A stretch of 39,078 bases of DNA, from assembly GCA_027347805.1 (NCBI GenBank), contig DAIEQP010000013.1, forward strand, positions 1-39,078, read 5' to 3'. The notes below the pieces were generated by a model. It was not told where the DNA came from. It searched no databases and worked only from the letters and a program-made list of their open reading frames with translations. Made by a program: the position numbers and the translations under genes. Of this stretch, positions 7,794-16,358 are shown one piece after another; position 1 is the stretch's first letter; every line of letters begins with the position of its first letter. This DNA comes from Ignavibacteria bacterium. Its GTDB lineage: Bacteria; Bacteroidota; Ignavibacteria; Ignavibacteriales; Melioribacteraceae.

Positions 7794-8854
7794 GAGATAA
7801 AATTGCTGTATTAATAGTAGATGATTCTGCGTTCATGCGAAAATCACTTTCAATTATGCTTGAAAGTGATCCTGGGATAACTGTTATTGGAACAGCAAGG
7901 AATGGTTTAGAAGGTGTAGAACTTGCATCCAAATTAAGACCGGATGTAATAACGCTTGATATTGAAATGCCTGTGATGGATGGCCTGACCGCCCTAAAAA
8001 AAATTATGACTGAATGCCCTACTTCAGTAATAATGGTAAGCTCAATTACAACCGAAGGTGCGCAGGCAACATTAAAAGCTTTAGAATACGGTGCTGTTGA
8101 TTTCATACCAAAAGAAATGTCATTTGTAAGTGTTAATATCAGCAAGATAAAAGATGATCTTATTGGTAAAGTAAAAGATATTGCAAGAACCAAACTTCTC
8201 AAAGCAAGATTAGACCGCATAAAAGAAATAGGTTCAAGACCAACACAAAAACCCAGAGTCACTTCATATTTAACAGAACTACCTCGCATTGGATATAAAG
8301 CTGTTGCATTGGGAATTTCAACAGGAGGCCCGTTTACTCTCCAGAAAGTTCTTCCTTTAATTTCAGAAAAAATGCAATTGCCAGTTTTTATTGTTCAGCA
8401 TATGCCGCCAAAATTTACTCAAACACTTGCGGATAGATTAAACGGTTTATGCAAGCATGAAGTTAAAGAAGCTCAGGATGATGAGGTTGTTAGAAGAGGT
8501 GTTATTTATATTGCCCCCGGCGGCTTTCATATGAAACTGCGGAATCCAGGCAATCCAACTATTACAATTTCAAAAGAACCTTCAGATACTCTTCATCGCC
8601 CGTCTGTTGATGTAATGATGGATTCGGTGATTGATATTTATGGTAAATATACGCTTGGCGTGATAATGACTGGTATGGGAAAAGATGGCTGTGAGGCTAT
8701 AAAAAAATTAAAATCTTTAGGCGGATATTCAATTGCGCAGGATGAAGAATCTTGTGTTGTTTATGGAATGCCCAAAGCAATAGTTGATGCAGGTTATGCC
8801 GATGTTGTTCTTCCTGCAGAAAAAATTCCTGAAATGATTAACAGAGTGGTGTAA
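7790..8854 (+). CDS. cheB: Chemotaxis protein methylesterase CheB
   Basis: 354 aa. N-terminal receiver with D11/D12, phosphorylation site D57 in VITLDIEMP and K108. The C-terminal esterase domain has the catalytic triad S177 (GISTGGP), H204 (VQHMP) and D299 (MTGMGKDG). CheB removes methyl groups or deamidates receptor glutamines, opposing CheR. The start is TTG at 7790, overlapping the cheA stop as TTGA. The next in-frame ATG is inside the receiver and would remove the acidic pocket, so the TTG start is required. Phosphorylation by CheA activates the enzyme. Confidence 0.95.
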   Translation: MRDKIAVLIVDDSAFMRKSLSIMLESDPGITVIGTARNGLEGVELASKLRPDVITLDIEMPVMDGLTALKKIMTECPTSVIMVSSITTEGAQATLKALEYGAVDFIPKEMSFVSVNISKIKDDLIGKVKDIARTKLLKARLDRIKEIGSRPTQKPRVTSYLTELPRIGYKAVALGISTGGPFTLQKVLPLISEKMQLPVFIVQHMPPKFTQTLADRLNGLCKHEVKEAQDDEVVRRGVIYIAPGGFHMKLRNPGNPTITISKEPSDTLHRPSVDVMMDSVIDIYGKYTLGVIMTGMGKDGCEAIKKLKSLGGYSIAQDEESCVVYGMPKAIVDAGYADVVLPAEKIPEMINRVV

Positions 8855-8855
8855 A

Positions 8856-9101
8856 ATGAGTGTAAAATTTGAAGATCCTTTATTCAAGGATTTGCATTCG
8901 AACAATAAAGCTTCAACAGGTAATCTTATAAAATCAGAAGATGTGCAATTAAAAGGCGCATCCAAAATTACTTTTGAAGAGGATGAAATAGATGGCATCA
9001 GAATAATGTTGAAGAAAGATGCCAATGATAATCTTAAAGAAATAAAATTTATTTGCTCTTGCGGACAAACAAAATCAATTATTCTTGATTATTCTGAGTA
9101 A
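8856..9101 (+). CDS. Small unknown protein with C-terminal CxC motif
   Basis: 81 aa, not recognised. It starts one base after the cheB stop, is acidic and soluble, and ends in beta-prone segments DGIRIMLKKD and IKFICSCGQTKSIILDY. The CSC pair could bind a metal or form a disulfide, but two cysteines alone do not prove it. The gene closes the che operon; a 121-base gap and a new promoter follow. Codon use matches its neighbours. A flagella-linked role is inferred only from position. Confidence 0.7.
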   Translation: MSVKFEDPLFKDLHSNNKASTGNLIKSEDVQLKGASKITFEEDEIDGIRIMLKKDANDNLKEIKFICSCGQTKSIILDYSE

Positions 9102-9177
9102 AAATTTTCAATTGGTTAATAATAGCCAAGTCTAATCCCCGGAATCTCACATTTCTTCGTTTTTAAGACCTTTTTGC

Positions 9178-9192
9178 TGGCATTTTATTTGG
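9178..9192 (+). promoter_or_regulatory. Candidate sigma-54 (-24/-12) promoter before flgB
   Basis: TGGCATTTTATTTGG: a perfect TGGCA at -24, and TTTGG at -12 (consensus TTGC, with G in place of C). The predicted start near 9204 leaves a leader of about 19 bases with a GAAAGG ribosome binding site at 9212-9217 before the flgB ATG. Confidence 0.5.
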
Positions 9193-9222
9193 GTAATCAA
9201 ATAAAAAAGCTGAAAGGTTTTT

Positions 9223-9606
9223 ATGGCATCATCAGTCAAACTTCTTCAAAATCTTCTTGATTACTGTTCCGAAAAAAATAGGGTTGTCGCCCGGAATATT
9301 TCCAATATCGGTACAGAAGGTTACCAGCGCCAGGATGTTGTGTTCAAAGAAATTTTAAATGAAAGTTCTGATAACCTCCTTAAAACCAGTAACGGAAAAC
9401 ATTTATCGGGAATAACCGATTCACTAAACCAATCAAAGTTTGAATACACCACCGATCAAAACAATTCTATGGATTCCGGCATTAACAATGTGAATATCGA
9501 AAGAGAGATGAGTGAGTTAGCCGAGAATACTTTGCGATTCAAATTCGCTTCCAGAAAAGTTGGTGATTATTACAAGAATCTCCAAAAAGTTATTAAAGGA
9601 ATTTAA
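9223..9606 (+). CDS. flgB: Flagellar basal-body rod protein FlgB
   Basis: 127 aa, close to the family length. The N-terminal rod-protein motif is RNISNIGTEGYQRQDV (25-40), and the C-terminal helix (REMSELAENTLRFKFASRKV) is typical of the FlgB/FlgC coiled-coil that packs into the rod. FlgB is a proximal rod subunit exported by the flagellar type III system and added on the MS ring/FliE. The gene opens the rod and basal-body block, has the GAAAGG ribosome binding site, and is followed two bases later by flgC, the standard flgB-flgC-fliE order apart from one inserted gene. Confidence 0.95.
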   Translation: MASSVKLLQNLLDYCSEKNRVVARNISNIGTEGYQRQDVVFKEILNESSDNLLKTSNGKHLSGITDSLNQSKFEYTTDQNNSMDSGINNVNIEREMSELAENTLRFKFASRKVGDYYKNLQKVIKGI

Positions 9607-9608
9607 AA

Positions 9609-10112
9609 ATGAAAATTGGCGGAAGTCTTTTTGGAATTAATTTCAGTGCACGCGGAATGGCAATCCAAAGAAAAAAAATGGATATCATTTCACAAAATAT
9701 TGCCAACGCAGATAATGTAAGGACAGAAAACGGCGAGCCGTATAAAAGAAAATATTTAAAAGTAGAAGATGAAAGAAAATCTTTTGCAGTTAACCTGGCT
9801 AATGAAGGACAGGCTTTAAGATTAACAACCAAAGGAGAAAATCATCTTCCTGTTTTACAAGGTGCTGAAGAACTGAGTATTTCTGCAGACCAGGGAAGAG
9901 TAGTATTGAATGAGCAAACAGATTCAAAACCGGGTGATATTGTTTATATGCCGGATCATCCCGATGCTGATAAAAATGGATATGTAGAGATGTCGAATGT
10001 AAATGTAATAAACGAAATGGTAGATATGATTGCAGCAACAAGAAGTTATGAAGCAAACTTACAAGCACTTAATTCTGCAAAAACAATGGCAAAAGATTCT
10101 TTGGAGATATAA
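9609..10112 (+). CDS. flgC: Flagellar basal-body rod protein FlgC
   Basis: 167 aa. N-terminal motif IISQNIANADNVRTENGEPYKRK (rod/hook family pattern NIANA-x-T-x-x-G-x-PY), and a C-terminal segment VNVINEMVDMIAATRSYEAN that is diagnostic for FlgC. It is a proximal rod component exported without a cleaved signal. A central stretch (about 55-100) is slightly longer than in E. coli FlgC (134 aa). Tightly linked to flgB upstream and a 78-aa unknown gene downstream. Confidence 0.95.
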   Translation: MKIGGSLFGINFSARGMAIQRKKMDIISQNIANADNVRTENGEPYKRKYLKVEDERKSFAVNLANEGQALRLTTKGENHLPVLQGAEELSISADQGRVVLNEQTDSKPGDIVYMPDHPDADKNGYVEMSNVNVINEMVDMIAATRSYEANLQALNSAKTMAKDSLEI

Positions 10113-10115
10113 TAA

Positions 10116-10352
10116 ATGAAAGTTACTACAAATACTGTTGGAAATTATTCTCCCGCTTATTTTAAGCAAAACATTAATAGAGCCAACGAGACTCAAAAAG
10201 CTAAAACAGAAAACATTTCTTCTGATGAGAAGAAGTTTTTTGCAAATCTGTATCCTGCACAAAAAGAAGAAGTGATGGGATACGAGCTTTATAATGCAAA
10301 AGGGAAAGTTTCCGGAATGCATGTCGGTTCACTTTTCGATAGAAGAGGTTAA
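10116..10352 (+). CDS. Small unknown protein between flgC and fliE
   Basis: 78 aa, not recognised. N-terminal half polar and low in complexity; C-terminal half looks folded (ISSDEKKFFANLYPAQKEE followed by VMGYELYNAKGKVSGMHVGS). It starts 3 bases after flgC and ends one base before fliE, so it is part of the rod operon. Elsewhere flgC and fliE are usually adjacent. The Ser/Asn/Thr-rich N-terminus is compatible with a flagellar export substrate, but that is speculation. Confidence 0.72.
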   Translation: MKVTTNTVGNYSPAYFKQNINRANETQKAKTENISSDEKKFFANLYPAQKEEVMGYELYNAKGKVSGMHVGSLFDRRG

Positions 10353-10353
10353 A

Positions 10354-10644
10354 ATGAACATTAATGGAATTGGAGATTTAATTCCCAAAACAATTGAACC
10401 CGCAAAGAAAATGGGTGTTGAAAACAGCGGTTTTGGTGCAACCCTAACAGATTTTATTAAAGATGTAAATCAGTCACAATTGGATTCATCCAATATGGTT
10501 CAGGATTTTGTTAGCGGTAAAGGGGTTGAATTGCATGAAGTAATGATAGCCGGAGAAAAGGCCAAAACCAATGTTGAATTGCTAATGGAAATCAGAAACA
10601 AAGCAGTTGACATGTTCAAAGAATTAACAAGGATACAAATTTAA
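10354..10644 (+). CDS. fliE: Flagellar hook-basal body protein FliE
   Basis: 96 aa from the ATG at 10354, which has AGAGGTT just upstream and lies one base after the previous stop. An upstream in-frame start at 10294 would overlap the preceding gene by nearly 60 bases and is rejected. FliE-type features: FGATLTDFIKDVNQSQLDS and a C-terminal HEVMIAGEKAKTNVELLMEIRNKAVDMFKEL helix pair, the conserved part of FliE. FliE joins the MS ring/export gate to the rod. fliF follows two bases later. Confidence 0.9.
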   Translation: MNINGIGDLIPKTIEPAKKMGVENSGFGATLTDFIKDVNQSQLDSSNMVQDFVSGKGVELHEVMIAGEKAKTNVELLMEIRNKAVDMFKELTRIQI

Positions 10645-10646
10645 TC

Positions 10647-12293
10647 ATGAACTCAAATCCTCTACAAGCATTCATTGGAATAATCAACAAGCTTAACCCG
10701 AAGCAAAAAATTATGCTCGGAGGCGGAATTCTCTTAACACTGGCTCTGCTTGCTGTTTTAATGTTTTTCCTGAATGAACCGAATTATACAACTTTATATT
10801 CGGGTCTATCTCAGGAAGATGCGGGAAAAGTTGTTGAACACTTAAACTCTCAGAAAATCCTTTTCAAGCTTGATGATAATGGTCAGACTATTAAAGTACC
10901 CAAAGAAAAAGTTTATGAGTTAAGACTAACATTAGCAGGAAAAGGAATACCCAGTTCTGGTGTTATCGGTTATGAAATATTTGATAAGTCCACAATTGGT
11001 ATGTCTGAGTTTATGCAGAAATTGAATTATAAGCGCGCTCTGGAAGGAGAACTTGCTAGAACAATTCAGCAGCAGGATGGTATAGCCGGCGTACGAGTTC
11101 ATATTGTGCTTCCACAAAAAACAATTTTCAGAGAAGAAGAAAAACAGCCAACAGCTTCAGTTGTTTTGAAATTAAAAACTAATTCAGCACCGCCAAAAGA
11201 AAATATTCAATCAATTGTAAATTTAGTTTGCGGAAGCGTTGAGGGATTAGTGCCTACGAAAGTTTCTGTTATTGATACACGCGGAAGAATACTTAATACA
11301 GATACTGAAGAGGGACCATTAGCATTTGCATCATCAAAACAATATGAAATTAAAAAATCTGTTGAGAACTATCTCGTTCAAAAGGCCCAGACAATTCTAG
11401 ATAATGTTCTCGGTTATGGTAATGCAATGGTTCAGATTAATGCAGATCTGAATTTTGATCAGGTTGAGAGATCGATGGAACAATACGATCCGGAATCTCA
11501 GGTGGCAGTAAGCGAGCAGACAATTAAAACAAATAACTCGGGGCGCCAGCAGGCAGATACTTCATCGGCAAACAACGAAAATTCTCTTACAAATTATGAA
11601 ATAAGTAAATCAATACAGAAAGTAGTGGAGGGCAGCGGAAATATTAAACGGTTAAGCGTTGCCGCTGTAATCAATGATATTCCCAAAGAATTTAAAAAAG
11701 GAAATAAAGTTGAAACTGTTTTTGAACCCAGAAATCCAGAACAACTTAAAAAGCTGGAAGAGATTGTTAAAAATGCAGTTGGTGTTGATGTAACTAGGAA
11801 TGATCAGTTTTCTATTGTAAATATTCCATTCGAAACAAAATTCAATGAGAAAGTAGAAGAACAAACTGCAACTACTGCAATTCCAAATACAAATGAAATG
11901 ATTAACCTTGTGTTCATTGTTGTTGCTATTATTTCATCTTTGTTGGTATTAAAGAGCTTAATGAAACGTTTGAAAACCGAAAAAATTGTTATCGGCACTG
12001 TAAATACAGGTGGCGCGGGTGTTGGTAATTTTTCATTTCAAAGCGATGTAATTGGAGGTGCGCTTCCCCCTGCAACTGATAAAAAATCTAATGCGCATCA
12101 GACAGCAAATATGATTTCAAATACACAAAAAAAGAAAAAGATGATGCTGCCAGTCGGAGATATTGAAGATGAAATTTCCGAGGAAGCAATGTTGAAAAAA
12201 AACCAGCAGGAAAAAATTATTAACTATGTATCCAAAAACCCAATGGATGCGGCCAAACTAATAAACGCGTGGATGCACGAAGATGAAATCTAA
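10647..12293 (+). CDS. fliF: Flagellar MS-ring protein FliF
   Basis: 548 aa. First membrane segment about residues 22-44, then the periplasmic ring-building motifs with LYSGLSQEDAGKVVEHL and the region LNYKRALEGELARTIQQQDG with VRVHIVLPQ. Second membrane segment about 418-437. The cytoplasmic C-terminal tail ends in NPMDAAKLINAWMHEDEI, the FliG-binding helix. FliF is the base on which the switch and export gate assemble. The gene overlaps fliG by 11 bases. Length and topology match the family. Confidence 0.96.
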   Translation: MNSNPLQAFIGIINKLNPKQKIMLGGGILLTLALLAVLMFFLNEPNYTTLYSGLSQEDAGKVVEHLNSQKILFKLDDNGQTIKVPKEKVYELRLTLAGKGIPSSGVIGYEIFDKSTIGMSEFMQKLNYKRALEGELARTIQQQDGIAGVRVHIVLPQKTIFREEEKQPTASVVLKLKTNSAPPKENIQSIVNLVCGSVEGLVPTKVSVIDTRGRILNTDTEEGPLAFASSKQYEIKKSVENYLVQKAQTILDNVLGYGNAMVQINADLNFDQVERSMEQYDPESQVAVSEQTIKTNNSGRQQADTSSANNENSLTNYEISKSIQKVVEGSGNIKRLSVAAVINDIPKEFKKGNKVETVFEPRNPEQLKKLEEIVKNAVGVDVTRNDQFSIVNIPFETKFNEKVEEQTATTAIPNTNEMINLVFIVVAIISSLLVLKSLMKRLKTEKIVIGTVNTGGAGVGNFSFQSDVIGGALPPATDKKSNAHQTANMISNTQKKKKMMLPVGDIEDEISEEAMLKKNQQEKIINYVSKNPMDAAKLINAWMHEDEI

Positions 12294-13323
12294 CGACAAA
12301 TTAATTATTAAAGACTCGAAAGAAGAAGTAACCGGTTTACAAAAGGCAGCAATGCTTATGGTTGCTCTTAATGTTGAAGCGGCTTCTGCCGTGTTAAAAC
12401 ACATGGATCCTGCGGATGTCGAAATGATTACCGCTGAGATTTCCAGAGTCAAAAATGTTTCATCAAAAACAGTCGATTCCGTTATATATGATTTCTACAA
12501 CATGGTTAACGCCCGCGAATATGTATTGGAAGGCGGTTTAGATTATGCTCAAGCCGTGCTCGAAAAAACATACGGACCATCGAAAGCTGTTGAAATAATA
12601 GATAAAGTAAAAAGGTTAACAACTTTAAAGGGTTTCGATGTTCTTAAACGCGCTGAACCTGCACAGCTGATAAACTTTTTAAATAAAGAGCATCCGCAAA
12701 CAATGGCGCTCATACTTTCACAGCTTTCACCAGATCAGACTGCAAATGCGCTTAGAGAAATTCCGGAAGAAATGCGGGTTGATGTTGCTTTCAGAATTGC
12801 TACACTTGGAAAGATTGCGCCTCAAACACTAAAACAAATCGAACATGTTGTTGATGAAATCGCCGGTGCATCAATGAGCCAATCCGTCGGCAAGCTTGGC
12901 GGAGCCAAATGTCTTGCTGCTATTCTTAACCGAGCGAATGTCGGTATGGCAAAAGAAATTCTTACAAGGTTGGAAGACCTTGATGCAGAAACATCTTATG
13001 AAGTGAAAAGGTTGATGTTCATCTTTGATGAAATTGTTAACATAAACGATAAAGATATTCAGAAAATTCTACGTGAAGTTGACAGAAAAGATCTTGCTTT
13101 GTCATTAAAAACCGCTGAAGAAAGATTACGCGAAAAGATTTTCAAAAATATGTCGGAACGTGCTGCAGATCTTTTGAAAGAAGAGTTGCAATACATGGGT
13201 ATGGTAAAATTGAAAGAGGTGGAAACAGCACAGGCAAGAATTATAGACATAATAAAATCACTGGAAGAACAGGGTGAAATATCCTTGAACTTGCGAGGTG
13301 GACCGGAAGAGATTTATGTCTGA
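12283..13323 (+). CDS. fliG: Flagellar motor switch protein FliG
   Basis: 346 aa. N-terminal FliF-binding domain (LQKAAMLMVALNVEAASAVL), middle domain with the EHPQTMALILSQL motif (about 131-143), and the C-terminal torque domain with MFIFDEIVNINDKDIQKIL and the charged helix ending LSLKTAEERLREKIFKNMS. It links MS ring and C-ring and interacts with the stator. The start lies inside the end of fliF (11-base overlap), which fixes translational coupling. Stator genes motA/motB are not in the window. Confidence 0.97.
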   Translation: MKSNDKLIIKDSKEEVTGLQKAAMLMVALNVEAASAVLKHMDPADVEMITAEISRVKNVSSKTVDSVIYDFYNMVNAREYVLEGGLDYAQAVLEKTYGPSKAVEIIDKVKRLTTLKGFDVLKRAEPAQLINFLNKEHPQTMALILSQLSPDQTANALREIPEEMRVDVAFRIATLGKIAPQTLKQIEHVVDEIAGASMSQSVGKLGGAKCLAAILNRANVGMAKEILTRLEDLDAETSYEVKRLMFIFDEIVNINDKDIQKILREVDRKDLALSLKTAEERLREKIFKNMSERAADLLKEELQYMGMVKLKEVETAQARIIDIIKSLEEQGEISLNLRGGPEEIYV

Positions 13324-13924
13324 TGTTATTAAACTAAATGCCCGTTCTAATAAAACAGGACTTAAAGTTGCGGGAATAGGAAACAGCAACTTTAGAGAGG
13401 ATGATTCAGATGTTTTTAAGAAACAGCTTGATGATTACTATAGAATGGGTTTTAAAGAAGGACAGGAAAAAACTAAAAGAGATCTTGAACAGGATTATTC
13501 AAACAGGTTGATACGTAAATATGAAGATGTTTACAACATTCTTCAGCAATATGATTCTCATTTGCAGGATCTTGAAAAAGCTTTTGAATCTCTGGTTATA
13601 GAAACCGCATTTGAGATGGCTAGAAAAATTGTTCAGCGCGAAGTAGAAAACAGATCGATGATAAATGAAAATGTTAAGGAAGCAATAAATAAAGTAATTG
13701 GTGCAAACGAAGTTAGGCTGAAATTAAATCCAGCTGACTATAATGAATTAACCGAAGAAAGTAAGAATATGCTGCATACAAGTTCGTTTCAAAAAATTAA
13801 AATTGATTCTGATGAAAGAGTTGAAAGAGGCGGCTGTTACATTGAAACTGAAATTGGCAGCGTAGATGCAAGGATATCAACACAATTAAATGAACTCAAG
13901 AAAAAATTGTTAGACTCGTTATAA
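13316..13924 (+). CDS. fliH: Flagellar export regulator FliH
   Basis: 202 aa from the ATG at 13316, which has GGAAGAG at 13303-13309 as ribosome binding site and overlaps the fliG stop by 8 bases. A GTG at 13298 would add six residues and is less likely. The mid-region is a charged helix with GFKEGQEKTKRDLEQ followed by a FliH/YscL-like domain (LVIETAFEMARKIVQREV, then VRLKLNPADY, then GGCYIETEIGSVDARISTQL). FliH binds the ATPase FliI and brings it to the export gate. fliI follows immediately. Confidence 0.9.
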   Translation: MSDVIKLNARSNKTGLKVAGIGNSNFREDDSDVFKKQLDDYYRMGFKEGQEKTKRDLEQDYSNRLIRKYEDVYNILQQYDSHLQDLEKAFESLVIETAFEMARKIVQREVENRSMINENVKEAINKVIGANEVRLKLNPADYNELTEESKNMLHTSSFQKIKIDSDERVERGGCYIETEIGSVDARISTQLNELKKKLLDSL

Positions 13925-13925
13925 A

Positions 13926-15260
13926 ATGATCTCAATAGTTGAAGAACTCCTGGAAAAGTATCAGCGTGTTATCGATAAAACCGAACCAATTCGAGTTAAC
14001 GGGAAGGTTATTGATGTTATTGGATTAGTAATTGTTTCGGTTGGTCCGAATGCTGTGCTGGGAGAAATATGCACTATTGTTGATCAGAATGGGGATGAGA
14101 TTTGTAAATCAGAAGTAGTTGGTTTCAAAAACGGAAAAGTATTGTCTATTGCGATTGGAGAAGTTCATAATATTTCTCCTGCATGTGAAATAAAAGCATC
14201 CGGTAAAAGTTTTTCAGTAGGTGTTGGAAAAGAATTGCTGGGCAGAGTTATTGACGGATTAGGAAATCCGCTCGATAATGCCGGCGAAATAAATTATGCA
14301 TCGTATAGAGAATCATATAGAGAGCCTCCAAATCCGCTTGAACGAAAAAGAATTGCAACTCCAATACAAACAGGAATAAGAACTATTGATGGACTTCTGA
14401 CAGTTGGTAAAGGGCAGCGTGTTGGAATTTTTGCAGGCAGCGGCGTTGGCAAAAGTGTTACTCTTGGTATGATTGCAAGAAATACAAGCGCCGATGTAAA
14501 TGTGATCGCATTGATTGGTGAACGTGGAAGAGAAGTAAGAGAATTTATCGAACGAGATCTTGGTCCTGAAGGATTGAAAAGATCGGTTGTTGTTTGTGCG
14601 ACTAGTGATAAATCACCATTAATAAGAATGAAGGGCGCATATGTAGCAACAACAATTGCAGAATATTTTCGTGACCTCGGCATGGATGTTATGCTGATGA
14701 TGGATTCGGTAACACGTTTTGCAATGGCGCAGCGTGAGGTCGGGTTAACAATTGGCGAACCGCCTACAACAAAAGGTTATACTCCTTCAGTATTTTCAAT
14801 GCTTCCAAAACTTTTGGAGAGAGCTGGAAATACTGACAAAGGTTCAATAACAGGTTTGTATACTGTTCTTGTTGATGGTGATGATATGACCGAACCAATT
14901 GCGGATGCTGTAAGATCGATCCTGGATGGTCACATTGTTCTATCAAGAAAAATTGCCAACAAGGGACAATACCCGGCGGTCGATACTCTTCAGAGTGTGA
15001 GTAGAGTAATGTCTGATATAATCGATAGAGAACATTATAACCGTGCAATGAAATTTAATGAGATATTAGCAACATATAGAGAAGCAGAAGACTTAATTAA
15101 TATCGGTGCTTATGTAAAGGGAAGCAATCCGCTTATTGATCATGCGCTTTCAAAGATCAGCCAGCTGCGGAGTTATTTAAAACAAGATGTATTCGAGCAG
15201 GCAAAATATGATCAATCGGTTGAAAGATTACATCAGATTATTGAATTACCGCTTGTGTAG
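13926..15260 (+). CDS. fliI: Flagellum-specific ATPase FliI
   Basis: 444 aa. Walker A AGSGVGKS (170-177), GERGREVREFIE (198-209), Walker B VMLMMD (255-260) followed by SVTRFAMAQREV and GEPPTTKGY, all typical of type III secretion ATPases rather than F1 beta subunits. FliI hydrolyses ATP to help unfold and release export substrates from chaperones. N-terminal beta-barrel about residues 20-95. fliH lies directly upstream and fliJ downstream, the canonical FliH-FliI-FliJ set. Confidence 0.97.
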   Translation: MISIVEELLEKYQRVIDKTEPIRVNGKVIDVIGLVIVSVGPNAVLGEICTIVDQNGDEICKSEVVGFKNGKVLSIAIGEVHNISPACEIKASGKSFSVGVGKELLGRVIDGLGNPLDNAGEINYASYRESYREPPNPLERKRIATPIQTGIRTIDGLLTVGKGQRVGIFAGSGVGKSVTLGMIARNTSADVNVIALIGERGREVREFIERDLGPEGLKRSVVVCATSDKSPLIRMKGAYVATTIAEYFRDLGMDVMLMMDSVTRFAMAQREVGLTIGEPPTTKGYTPSVFSMLPKLLERAGNTDKGSITGLYTVLVDGDDMTEPIADAVRSILDGHIVLSRKIANKGQYPAVDTLQSVSRVMSDIIDREHYNRAMKFNEILATYREAEDLINIGAYVKGSNPLIDHALSKISQLRSYLKQDVFEQAKYDQSVERLHQIIELPLV

Positions 15261-15267
15261 GTAAATA

Positions 15268-15705
15268 ATGGCAAAATATAAATTCCGGTTTCAATCGATT
15301 CTCTCTGTAAAAGAAATTATGGAGAAAAAAATCCAGGAAGAGATATCGGTAATTAATATGGAGATAGAAAACTGGAAAAAAAAATTACTTGTCTTGAGTG
15401 AAGAAAAAGCAAAAGTAATCAATAAAATAAGTGAGGGATCGGCTAAAGTATCGGAATATCAAAGTATGAAAATGTACGTATCGCATATAGAAAACAAGAT
15501 AGATCAAGCAAACAAAGAGACAGCAAATTGTATTAAAAGAAGAGAGCTTAAACAAAAAGAATTGATTGAGAAAAAAAAAGAAATTAAATCATTCGAAACA
15601 CTGAAAGAAAATGATTATCAAAACTATTTAACTGAAGAAAGAAAAAACGAATTAAAAATGCTTAACGAAGTAGCATTGAGAAATTTTAACGGGGAACCGT
15701 CGTGA
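15268..15705 (+). CDS. fliJ: Flagellar export protein FliJ
   Basis: 145 aa, almost entirely charged heptad-like helix (for example EKKIQEEISVINMEIENWKK and ELKQKELIEKKKEIKSFETL), starting with KYKFRFQSILSVKEIMEKK, the usual FliJ N-terminus. It forms the central stalk of the FliI hexamer and activates the export gate. Sequence conservation in FliJ is low, so the assignment leans on length, coiled-coil nature and position directly after fliI. The stop overlaps the GTG start of the next gene. Confidence 0.9.
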   Translation: MAKYKFRFQSILSVKEIMEKKIQEEISVINMEIENWKKKLLVLSEEKAKVINKISEGSAKVSEYQSMKMYVSHIENKIDQANKETANCIKRRELKQKELIEKKKEIKSFETLKENDYQNYLTEERKNELKMLNEVALRNFNGEPS

Positions 15706-16358
15706 AAGATAAACTGATTTACATCGTATCGTTTTTATTTGCATTTGTCCTGGTCAGCGGAGCGCTAATTTATTTTAACTCCATTTATAATAATATTTTT
15801 AAGTTCGATTTCTCCCCTGTTAAGGCACCTCTGCTTACACAAGTAAAAAATAATGATCCAGCGCAAAATCAAAATCCCGGAGCGGATTCCCTTAAGAAAG
15901 ATTCAACAAAAGTAAAAATTGATTCTCGTGCTGTAAAACCAGACTCGTCAAAACTGGGGACAATTGCAAAACAGGATTCAATAAAAAATGATAGCAAGAA
16001 AGAAAATTTAGCAAAAGGTAAAAAAGAAGAACCGAAAAATACTTTGGCACAAAACAAAAACGATAAAATTTCACAACAACCTGCAGCCAATTTAGTTCAA
16101 AGTGTTCAGTCAGCAATTCCCCCTTCTATTAACGACAAACTTAGTAAGGCAAAAAAAGATTCAATTTACAGCAGCTGGGTTAAAGAAACTGTAAAACTTT
16201 ATGAATCGATGGATTCCAAAAAAGCTGCTAAAGTAATTAAGGGATACTCCGATAATATCGCCAGAGATATTCTTCTAAAGATGAAGAAGAAAAAAGCGGC
16301 AGAGATTTTAGCCGAATTGAAACCGGAAGATGTAACAAGAATAATAAGTGTTAACTAA
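15702..16358 (+). CDS. MotE-like membrane protein (MgtE-N-type C-terminal domain)
   Basis: 218 aa from a GTG overlapping the fliJ stop as GTGA, with GGGGAA upstream. One N-terminal membrane segment (about 6-26), a long Lys/Ser/Asp-rich periplasmic linker (about 45-145) and a C-terminal helical domain VKETVKLYESMDSKKAAKVI, then ILLKMKKKKAAEILAELKPEDVTRI. That domain resembles the MgtE N-terminal fold shared by MotE, the chaperone for stator protein MotC in alphaproteobacteria, and by proteins found between fliJ and fliK in many flagellar operons. It probably acts in the periplasm on motor or rod assembly; the exact role is unproved. Confidence 0.8.
   Translation: MKDKLIYIVSFLFAFVLVSGALIYFNSIYNNIFKFDFSPVKAPLLTQVKNNDPAQNQNPGADSLKKDSTKVKIDSRAVKPDSSKLGTIAKQDSIKNDSKKENLAKGKKEEPKNTLAQNKNDKISQQPAANLVQSVQSAIPPSINDKLSKAKKDSIYSSWVKETVKLYESMDSKKAAKVIKGYSDNIARDILLKMKKKKAAEILAELKPEDVTRIISVN

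Noticed and set aside
9113..9132. Possible terminator hairpin after the che operon (TTGG/CCAA)
   Set aside because: Only four pairs with a long loop and no T-tract directly after it.
10294..10353. Upstream start for fliE
   Set aside because: It would overlap the 78-aa gene by nearly 60 bases. The ATG at 10354 has AGAGGTT and gives the standard FliE length.
13298..13315. GTG start for fliH
   Set aside because: The ATG at 13316 has a well-placed GGAAGAG that includes part of this stretch, and the six extra residues show no family likeness.
14294..14683. Minus-strand open frame across fliI
   Set aside because: It lies over the Walker A and B region of fliI and follows that gene's codon bias; it has no own signals.
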